Below, piece after piece: positions 46,614-53,715 of a stretch of DNA of 64,000 bases. Position numbers and translations under genes: made by a program. The notes below the pieces were generated by a model, which saw nothing but the letters and a program-made list of their open reading frames with translations, ran no database searches and was not told the origin of the DNA. Numbering within the stretch: position 1 is the first letter of the stretch; each line of letters starts with the position of its first letter. The DNA is from Candidatus Zhuqueibacterota bacterium (GTDB lineage Bacteria > Electryoneota > RPQS01), in contig RPQS01000020.1 of NCBI GenBank assembly GCA_003818605.1, positions 1 to 64,000 of the forward strand. Direction: 5' to 3'.

Positions 46614-46630
46614 TGGCACACGGAATGCTT
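46614..46630 (+). promoter_or_regulatory. Near-consensus sigma-54 (-24/-12) promoter
   Basis: TGGCACACGGAATGCTT versus consensus TGGCACR-N4-TTGCW; GG at 46615-46616 and GC at 46627-46628 have the required 10-nt spacing. Next gene starts at 46789. Confidence 0.65.
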
Positions 46631-46788
46631 TGTTACTTGATGCTGTCATATCCCAGATTATAATAAATGGCTCGGCAAGTTGAAGCTGACAGCCCGCAGA
46701 ACTGAATAAAAACCGAGCGCGCATTGGCCGGGATTATTGACCGCATAGTTCGTATCACGTCAGTCGCTGGAGCAGGGAGGTGTCATTC

Positions 46789-47079
46789 ATGTTCATGGCA
46801 TCCGACGAAAAGTCAGGTCCGGTTCAGGGGTTGTGCTCCACCTGTATTCACGGGCCGGATTGTCAAAACTGCAATGAAGAGGCGATTTTTTATTGCGAGA
46901 ACTATGAAGACAGTCTTACTCACGAACATGAACTCCAACCATCAGCCGTTCCCGTCGGAGTCGCGGCCGCCGAGGGTGAAGACCGCTTGATGGGATTATG
47001 CGTCAATTGCGAACGTCGCGGATACTGCACGAACGCCCGTAAATTGGGCGGCGTGTGGGTGTGCGAAGAGTATTTGTGA
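46789..47079 (+). CDS. Small Cys-rich (metal/Fe-S-binding-like) protein with duplicated CxxC...C...C motif
   Basis: GLCSTCIHGPDCQNCNEEAIFYCENYED ... GLCVNCERRGYCTNARKLGGVWVCEEYL. ATG 46789 with GGAGG 8 nt upstream; the track start 46780 is a GTG overlapping that Shine-Dalgarno sequence. Confidence 0.7.
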   Translation: MFMASDEKSGPVQGLCSTCIHGPDCQNCNEEAIFYCENYEDSLTHEHELQPSAVPVGVAAAEGEDRLMGLCVNCERRGYCTNARKLGGVWVCEEYL

Positions 47080-47168
47080 TTTGTTTCTTGACACCGGCGC
47101 TGATGATTCATCCCACACGTTATTTCTGGAAATGACCGATACACTTCCTTCAGGATGGTGGTGAACAA

Positions 47169-48017
47169 ATGAAATCGGAAGACATTTCGGGCATTGTAGA
47201 ACGACACCGCAATGACCAAGGGAGCCTGATCGCGATCCTGCAGGACATTCAGGCCCGCTATAGTTATCTGCCGGCGGATGCTCTGCAACTGGTATCGCAA
47301 CAGACCGGACGCTCGCTGGTGGACATTTACGGAGTGGCCACGTTCTACCGTGCGTTCAGTCTCAAGCCTCGCGGCAAGCATCTCATCTCCGTGTGTCTCG
47401 GGACAGCGTGTCATGTGCGCGGCGGACCGGCCATTGCCGCCAAATTTTGCTCCGTGCTGGGCATTAAAGCCGGTGACACCACAGCCGATCGCGAGTTCAC
47501 TCTGGAGACATTGAACTGTCTGGGAGCCTGCGCGTTAGGCCCAATTGTGGTGGTGGACGGCCATTATTATTCGAATGTCAGCCCCGTGAAGGTGAAGGAG
47601 ATTTTAGAGGAAACCCGCGCCGGTCTGAAAAAAACGGGTGTGCGAGACGATAAGCGCATCTTTCCGGTGGAATTGAGCTGCCCACGGTGCAATCATAGTC
47701 TGATGGATACCGCGCATAAAATTGACGGCTATCCGGCCGTGCGCGTAACAGCCGCATTCAACGGTTCTCACGGGTGGATCCGGCTGTCGAGTCTGTACGG
47801 CAGTCCGGTTGTGGAATCGGAGCACGAAATTCCCCCCGACGTCGTGGTGAACTTTTTCTGTCCGCACTGCCACACCGAATTGACCGGAGCCGGACCTTGT
47901 CCAGTGTGCGAAGCGCCGATGGTGCCGCTCATGATTAGCGACGGCGGCATTGTGCAAATCTGCTCGCGCCGCGGTTGCCGTTTTCATATGCTTGATCTGG
48001 AAACAGATATCGTCTGA
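47169..48017 (+). CDS. NuoE-like [2Fe-2S] thioredoxin-fold subunit with C-terminal zinc-ribbon-like extension
   Basis: GSLIAILQDIQARYSYLPADALQLVSQQTGRSLVDIYGVATFYRAFSLKPRGKHLISVCLGTACHVRGG...LNCLGACALGPIVVVDGHYYSNVSP; tail with SCPRC, FCPHC, CPVC, CSRRGC. Confidence 0.92.
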   Translation: MKSEDISGIVERHRNDQGSLIAILQDIQARYSYLPADALQLVSQQTGRSLVDIYGVATFYRAFSLKPRGKHLISVCLGTACHVRGGPAIAAKFCSVLGIKAGDTTADREFTLETLNCLGACALGPIVVVDGHYYSNVSPVKVKEILEETRAGLKKTGVRDDKRIFPVELSCPRCNHSLMDTAHKIDGYPAVRVTAAFNGSHGWIRLSSLYGSPVVESEHEIPPDVVVNFFCPHCHTELTGAGPCPVCEAPMVPLMISDGGIVQICSRRGCRFHMLDLETDIV

Positions 48018-48079
48018 GAAACAATTCCCCAGTGTGTTCTCGAAGAACACTGCGGAGTAAATAGAGACGGGACTACTTT

Positions 48080-51000
48080 ATGGAACGACTACCATCCATT
48101 GACTCTTTACTGGCAATGCAGAAGCGGCTGGCGAGTCAGCGCGATCCCAATCGCCCGACGATTGTGATTCCCGCCGGAACTTGCGGTCAGGCCAGCGGAG
48201 CCAACGACTTGATTCGCATCGCCAAACGCGAAATTCTCGAACGCGGTCTGACGTCGCGAATCGGATTGCGGATTACCGGCTGCCACGGCTTTTGCGAAAT
48301 GGAGCCGTCGGTGCTCGTCGAACCGCGCGGCACGTTCTACCCGAAACTGAACATGGATCAGATGGCGCAAGTGGTGGAAGCGGTGGCGCGCGGCGAGGTG
48401 TTGACCGATCTTTTACTGAAAGATCCCGAAACGGGAAAACCACTGGAAACCCAGGCGGCGATTCCTTTTTTCCGAACTCAAGTTCGGGCGATTCTTGGCC
48501 GCAACGAAAAGGTGGATCCCATCCGGGTTCAGAACTATCTCGAATACGGCGGCTATCGTTCGTTGGCCATGGTTCTCAAGAAAGGCGATCCCGCATGGGT
48601 AATCGGGGAAATGAAAACTTCCGGTCTTCGCGGGCGCGGCGGCGCCGGTTTCCTGACGGGAGCCAAGTGGGAGATGCTGGCCGCGAAAACCCATCCCAAA
48701 GGCAAATATCTGGTTTGCAATGCGGACGAGGGCGATCCCGGCGCTTATATGGATCGCAGCGTGCTCGAAGGCAATCCCCACAGCATTCTTGAAGGCATGT
48801 TGATCGGAGCCTATGCGACCGGCGCAAATAAAGGTGTGATTTACGTGCGCTCTGAATACCCGCTGGCTATCAAGCATTTATTGATCGCCTTGCGGCAGGC
48901 GCGCGAACTTGGAGTGTTAGGCGATCACATTCTCGGAACCGGATTTTCCTTTGATATTCAAATGGTCAAGGGCGCGGGCGCGTTCGTATGCGGTGAAGAG
49001 ACGGCGCTTATTCGATCCATTGAAGGCAAAATGGGAGAACCGAGACAGCGCCCGCCGTATCCGGTGCAGAGAGGCATTAACGGCTGTCCGACCGCTATTA
49101 ATAACGTGGAAACCTGGGCGAACGTGCCGCTGATTATCGAGAACGGCGGCCATATTTTCGCGAAAAGCGGAACGACCACCAGTACGGGCACGAAGATTTT
49201 CAGTTTGGTGGGTAAGATAAAAAACACCGGACTGGCGGAAGTGCCGATGGGAATCACCGTAGAGAAGATCGTTAATGAGATCGGCGGCGGCCCGTCGGGC
49301 AAGGCGGCGATTAAAGCCGTGCAGACCGGCGGTCCCAGCGGCGGCTGTATTCCGGCTTCCAAATTCGATCTGCCGATAGACTACGACAGTTTAGCGAAGG
49401 CCGGTTCCATTATGGGATCGGGCGGTATGATCGTGATGGACGAAAACACCTGTATGGTGGATATCGCCAAATACTTCATGCACTTCTTAAAAGATGAGTC
49501 GTGCGGCAAGTGCTTCACCTGCCGCAAAGGCACGCAGCGAATGTACGAACTTTTAGACGACATCTCCTGTGGCCGCGGGACGCTTGCTCATCTTGACCTT
49601 TTAGAGGAATTGGCGAATGTCGTTAAAGATACCACGATGTGCGGACTGGGGCAAACGGCGGCCAATCCGGTGTTGAGTACGCTCCGCTACTTCCGCCAAG
49701 AATATCTGCGGCATGTGGTACAGCAGCGCTGCGACGCGTTCGTGTGCAAGGAATTGGTGGGAGCACCGTGTCAATCGGCGTGTCCTATCGGTACGGAAGC
49801 GTGGCGTTATATTGCGCACATTGCCCGCGGGGAATATGAGAGCGCCTACGTTGCCATTCGCGAAGCGAATCCGTTTCCTTCGGTTTGCGCGCGCGTATGC
49901 AGCCATCCCTGCGAAAGCCGCTGTAAAAGCGGGACTGTGGGCAGTCAACCCATCGCCATCCGCGCGCTCAAGCGATTTATTACCGACCGGATTGATCCGT
50001 CGGTATATCATGCGAAGCCGCAGCGGGCGGCAAGTTCCGATGCGGCGAAGATCGCAATTATCGGATCCGGCCCGGCCGGGCTTACGGCGGCGCATTATCT
50101 GTCGCTGTTAGGCTATAAATCCACCGTGTTTGAATCGGACGACCGGCCGGGCGGCATGCTGGTCAGCGGTATTCCGTCCTATCGTTTGCCGCGCAAGACG
50201 ATTGAAAAAGAAATTCAAAGTCTGATTGACGGCAATGTCACGTTGAAATGCAACGCGCGTTTCGGCCGCGACGTTACCGTGGACAAGCTCTTGAAAGAGG
50301 GTTATCAGGCTATCTTTTTAGCGATGGGTGCGCACAAGAGCCGCAAGCTGAACGTAGAAGGCGAGGATATTGACGGCGTGCATCCGGCCATTCAATTCCT
50401 GAAAGCATTCAATCTCGAAGGCAAAAAGCTGGCGCGGGGACGGGTGGGAGTCATCGGCGGCGGCGATTCGGCGGTGGATGCAGCGCGCACGGCGCTTCGG
50501 CAGCCCGGTGTGGAAAGCGTCACCATTTTCTACCGCCGTACGCGCCATGAAATGCCCGCGCTCGGCGAAGAAGTGGATGCCGCGATCAGTGAAGGAATCG
50601 GATTAGAGACGCTCACCGCGCCGGTGAAAATTCTATCCAAAGACGGAAAGTTATCCGGAATCGAATGCATTCGCAATAAACTCGGCGCAATGGATAAGCG
50701 GGGACGGCGCAATCCCGTACCCCTTCCGGGCACCGAGCATCAGATTTCTCTGGACACATTGATTGTCACGATTGGAGACGTTCCCGATATTGATTACATG
50801 GCCGAAATGGACGTTACCATCAGCGATTGGGGAACGCTGGTGGCTGATCCTGTGACCTTAGCGACCAGTCGTCCCGGAGTATTCGCGGGCGGCGACGTGG
50901 TCACCGGGCCGAATACCGTGGTGGAAGCGATTGCCGCGGGTAAACGCGCGGCGCGCATGATTGACCGCTATCTGCAAGGTTTATCTCTGGAAGCGATGTC

Positions 51001-51250
51001 GGAACGACGGCGTCCGGAAGTCTATGTGGAACCGGTCATGTTAAGCGAAACAGAGATGAGCAAAACGGATCGTTCGGTACCGCCGGCCATTGACGCAGAG
51101 GCGCGCCGCCGCTCCTTCGATGAGGTCGAGTTAACGCTGACCGAGGACGACGCCAAACGCGAAGCCCGGCGGTGTTTGCGCTGTGATCTGGAGTTTACTC
51201 AAGATCAGGCTCACGCAGAGAAACCCGTGGAAAGGGGGCAACTCGTATGA
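48080..51250 (+). CDS. NuoF-like (NADH/FMN/4Fe-4S) subunit fused to GltD-like FAD/NAD(P) oxidoreductase
   Basis: NuoF: GRGGAGFLTGAKWEM, NADEGDPGAYMDRSVLEGNPH, CGEETALIRSIEG, SCGKCFTCRKGTQRM. GltD-like: CQSACPIGTEAWRYIAHIARGEYESAYVAIREANPFPSVCARVCSHPCESRCKSG, IAIIGSGPAGLTAAHYLSLLGY, GVIGGGDSAVDAARTALR, GVFAGGDVVTGPNTVVEAIAAGKRAA. Confidence 0.93.
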   Translation: MERLPSIDSLLAMQKRLASQRDPNRPTIVIPAGTCGQASGANDLIRIAKREILERGLTSRIGLRITGCHGFCEMEPSVLVEPRGTFYPKLNMDQMAQVVEAVARGEVLTDLLLKDPETGKPLETQAAIPFFRTQVRAILGRNEKVDPIRVQNYLEYGGYRSLAMVLKKGDPAWVIGEMKTSGLRGRGGAGFLTGAKWEMLAAKTHPKGKYLVCNADEGDPGAYMDRSVLEGNPHSILEGMLIGAYATGANKGVIYVRSEYPLAIKHLLIALRQARELGVLGDHILGTGFSFDIQMVKGAGAFVCGEETALIRSIEGKMGEPRQRPPYPVQRGINGCPTAINNVETWANVPLIIENGGHIFAKSGTTTSTGTKIFSLVGKIKNTGLAEVPMGITVEKIVNEIGGGPSGKAAIKAVQTGGPSGGCIPASKFDLPIDYDSLAKAGSIMGSGGMIVMDENTCMVDIAKYFMHFLKDESCGKCFTCRKGTQRMYELLDDISCGRGTLAHLDLLEELANVVKDTTMCGLGQTAANPVLSTLRYFRQEYLRHVVQQRCDAFVCKELVGAPCQSACPIGTEAWRYIAHIARGEYESAYVAIREANPFPSVCARVCSHPCESRCKSGTVGSQPIAIRALKRFITDRIDPSVYHAKPQRAASSDAAKIAIIGSGPAGLTAAHYLSLLGYKSTVFESDDRPGGMLVSGIPSYRLPRKTIEKEIQSLIDGNVTLKCNARFGRDVTVDKLLKEGYQAIFLAMGAHKSRKLNVEGEDIDGVHPAIQFLKAFNLEGKKLARGRVGVIGGGDSAVDAARTALRQPGVESVTIFYRRTRHEMPALGEEVDAAISEGIGLETLTAPVKILSKDGKLSGIECIRNKLGAMDKRGRRNPVPLPGTEHQISLDTLIVTIGDVPDIDYMAEMDVTISDWGTLVADPVTLATSRPGVFAGGDVVTGPNTVVEAIAAGKRAARMIDRYLQGLSLEAMSERRRPEVYVEPVMLSETEMSKTDRSVPPAIDAEARRRSFDEVELTLTEDDAKREARRCLRCDLEFTQDQAHAEKPVERGQLV

Positions 51251-51924
51251 CCACTTTGATGATCAACGGCTTGCAGGTTTCCGTTGAAAGCGGATCCACC
51301 ATTCTCGAGGCGGCGCAATTCCTCGGATTTCCGATTCCCACTCTCTGTCACATGGAAGGGCTTTCTCCGTATGGGGCGTGCCGTCTCTGCGTGGTGGAAA
51401 TCGGGGAAGGTCCGAAGGCGCGGCTGGTTTCGTCATGCACCTATCCCGTGGAAGAAGGGATGAAGGTGCGCACGGCGTCGAGCCGGGTGGTGCGTGCGCG
51501 CAAGATGGTTCTCGAACTGCTGTTAGCGTCGTGTCCGCAGTCAAAAGTGATTCAGGATTTGGCTTCGGCGCACGAAGTGCGAAAGCAGCGTTTCAGGCAG
51601 GAATACGAAGACTGCATTTTGTGCGGGCTGTGCGTTCGGATGTGCGAAGAACAGATGATGGCGCACGCCATCGGATTCCGCGGACGCGGGGAGACTCGGA
51701 GTATCGGAACTCCCTTCGATGTTCATTCCGATGTGTGCCGGCTGTGCGGCGGCTGCATTTACGTTTGTCCCGCCTGCCAATTGCGCTGCACATACACCGA
51801 ACCTGAAAAGGCGATTTGCGGCGGCTGCGCGAATTTAAGCCCGCCCTGCGTGGTCAAGGATCCGTTCGACGACATGATGTGCTTCATGTCGCCGTGTGTC
51901 GCATGTGAGATTAAACGAAATTAA
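51247..51924 (+). CDS. 2Fe-2S/4Fe-4S protein (NuoG/HoxU/HydA N-terminal-like), no hydrogenase H-cluster domain
   Basis: Plant-type [2Fe-2S] PTLCHMEGLSPYGACRLCVVEI; CILCGLCVRMC and CRLCGGCIYVCPAC; extra Cys in C-term. ATGA overlap with preceding gene. Confidence 0.88.
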   Translation: MTTLMINGLQVSVESGSTILEAAQFLGFPIPTLCHMEGLSPYGACRLCVVEIGEGPKARLVSSCTYPVEEGMKVRTASSRVVRARKMVLELLLASCPQSKVIQDLASAHEVRKQRFRQEYEDCILCGLCVRMCEEQMMAHAIGFRGRGETRSIGTPFDVHSDVCRLCGGCIYVCPACQLRCTYTEPEKAICGGCANLSPPCVVKDPFDDMMCFMSPCVACEIKRN

Positions 51925-51954
51925 GAAATAGATACAGATCGGAAGGAGACCGTA

Positions 51955-53544
51955 ATGTCTATGACGCTCTCGAGGGTCAATTCCTCCGCCGCGACCCTCA
52001 CCAAGAACCGGACGGAAGGTTCTGTCGTCCCGGCTTCCGGCATGTGCGTGACTTGTGTGGACGGCTGCATCGGTATGTGCGAAATCGGCAAGTCCGCTTT
52101 CCGCGGACACGAAGTCATCTATCCGCAGCCGTTCGGCGTTATCACCACGGCGGCCGAGAAGACCTACCCGGTGGACTACTCGCATTTCAACATTATGGGA
52201 ACGGCCGTGGGCGCTCACGGCATTGAGGCCGACAGTGACAAAGCCATCTTCCCGGCCGTGAATCTGGAAGTGAAATTCGGACATGAAAATGGCATAAAGT
52301 TCCGTTTGCCGTGGATTATTCCCGGCATCGGATCTACGAACATTGCCAAGAACAACTGGGAAGGCTTGGCTATCGGTTCGGCTCTGGCGGGCACGGGTTT
52401 GACCATCGGTGAGAACGTGGTCGGCATGGATCCGCAATCCACATTCAAGAACGGTCGGGTCGTGGATACTGTTGACTTAAAACGCCGCGTCCAACTCTAT
52501 ACGAGTCATATGCGTGATGGCTACGGCGCGATCATCGTGCAGGCCAACGTGGAAGACGGGCGCCTGGGCGTTCAGGAATACGCTATCGAAAAATTAGGCG
52601 CGCAGGTCGTCGAACTGAAATGGGGTCAGGGAGCCAAGGATATCGGTGGAGAAGTGAAGATTAACGACCTCAAGAAAGCGCAAATGCTTTATGAACGCGG
52701 ATACATCGTGCTGCCGAATCCGACTGATCCCAACGTGATTAAAGCTTTTGAACGCAATGCATTCAAGGAATTCGAACGGCACTCTCGCGTGGGCATGGTC
52801 ACTGAGGAAAGCTTTGCCAAACGAGTCGAGGAACTTCGCAAAGCGGGCGCACAGTATGTTTTTCTGAAAACCGGCGCCTATCGTCCGGCAGATTTAGCGC
52901 GCGCTATCGCGTTTGCCTCCAAATATAAAATTGATTTGTTGACCGTGGATGGCGCAGGCGGCGGAACGGGCATGAGTCCGTGGCGGATGATGAACGAGTG
53001 GGGTGTGCCGCCGGTGGAACTGCATTCTCTGCTTTATTCGTACGCCAAGAAATTGGCCGATAAAGGCAAGTACCTTCCGGCGCTGGCCGTAGCGGGAGGA
53101 TTTACGTTTGAAGATCAAATCTTCAAAGGCTTAGCGCTCGGCGCTCCATTTGTCAAGCTGGTGGGCATGGCCCGCGGCCCCATCGCCGCGGCGATGGTCG
53201 GCAAGACGATTGGCCGGACGATTGACGAGAATCAAGTGCCGGTTTACATCGAGCGTTTCGGCAATACGAAGAACGAAATTTTCGTGACGGCAGCGGAACT
53301 CCGGCACACGTTGGGCGACGAGGCTTTTGAAAAGCTGCCCACGGGGGCCATCGGTCTCTACACGTACTATGAGCGGTTGGCGCAAGGTCTGCGGCAGCTT
53401 ATGGCCGGAAGCCGCAAGTTTGCGTTATCGCACATTGCGCGCGAGGATCTTGCCGCGCTGACTCACGAGGCCGAGAAAATCAGCGGCATCCGCTACATTA
53501 TGGACGTGGATTCCAAGGAAGTCGAGAACATCCTCAACTTCTGA
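51955..53544 (+). CDS. Glutamate synthase-like FMN-binding protein (GltB central domain family, no amidotransferase domain)
   Basis: GGEVKINDLKKAQMLYERGYIVLPNP...LLTVDGAGGGTGMSPWRMMNEWGVPPVELHSLLYSYAKKL...PALAVAGGFTFEDQIFKGLALGAPFVKLVGMARGPIAAAMVG; N-terminal Cys cluster MCVTCVDGCIGMC. Confidence 0.9.
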   Translation: MSMTLSRVNSSAATLTKNRTEGSVVPASGMCVTCVDGCIGMCEIGKSAFRGHEVIYPQPFGVITTAAEKTYPVDYSHFNIMGTAVGAHGIEADSDKAIFPAVNLEVKFGHENGIKFRLPWIIPGIGSTNIAKNNWEGLAIGSALAGTGLTIGENVVGMDPQSTFKNGRVVDTVDLKRRVQLYTSHMRDGYGAIIVQANVEDGRLGVQEYAIEKLGAQVVELKWGQGAKDIGGEVKINDLKKAQMLYERGYIVLPNPTDPNVIKAFERNAFKEFERHSRVGMVTEESFAKRVEELRKAGAQYVFLKTGAYRPADLARAIAFASKYKIDLLTVDGAGGGTGMSPWRMMNEWGVPPVELHSLLYSYAKKLADKGKYLPALAVAGGFTFEDQIFKGLALGAPFVKLVGMARGPIAAAMVGKTIGRTIDENQVPVYIERFGNTKNEIFVTAAELRHTLGDEAFEKLPTGAIGLYTYYERLAQGLRQLMAGSRKFALSHIAREDLAALTHEAEKISGIRYIMDVDSKEVENILNF

Positions 53545-53560
53545 CACACTGATAAATGAC

Positions 53561-53593
53561 GCACGACCGCCACAGTCATTTTAGCGGCCGTGC
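53561..53593. other. Intergenic hairpin upstream of the PPDK-N-like gene
   Basis: GCACGACCGC(53561-53570)/GCGGCCGTGC(53584-53593), 10 bp with one mismatch, no T-tract. Confidence 0.4.
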
Positions 53594-53715
53594 GCAAAAT
53601 TCGGAGGGCGGGAGCATGGCCGTCCACCTTTTGGGCTTGCCCGACAAGGTTGATACGTTCATGTTCTCGCCCCCTTTTTCTCGGCATGCCTTTCACAGCC
53701 CGGAAGGAGGACCTT

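Noticed and set aside
48034-48050. GTGTTCT-cga-AGAACAC hairpin between nuoE- and nuoF-like genes
   Set aside because: Only 7 bp and no T-tract inside an evident operon; insufficient for a terminator call.
51247-51924. [FeFe]-hydrogenase HydA
   Set aside because: Only the 2Fe-2S/4Fe-4S N-terminal region is present; no H-cluster motifs, so not called a hydrogenase.
48080-53544. Conventional glutamate synthase (gltB/gltD) operon
   Set aside because: No glutaminase amidotransferase domain; the GltD part is fused to NuoF and accompanied by NuoE and HydA-like subunits.
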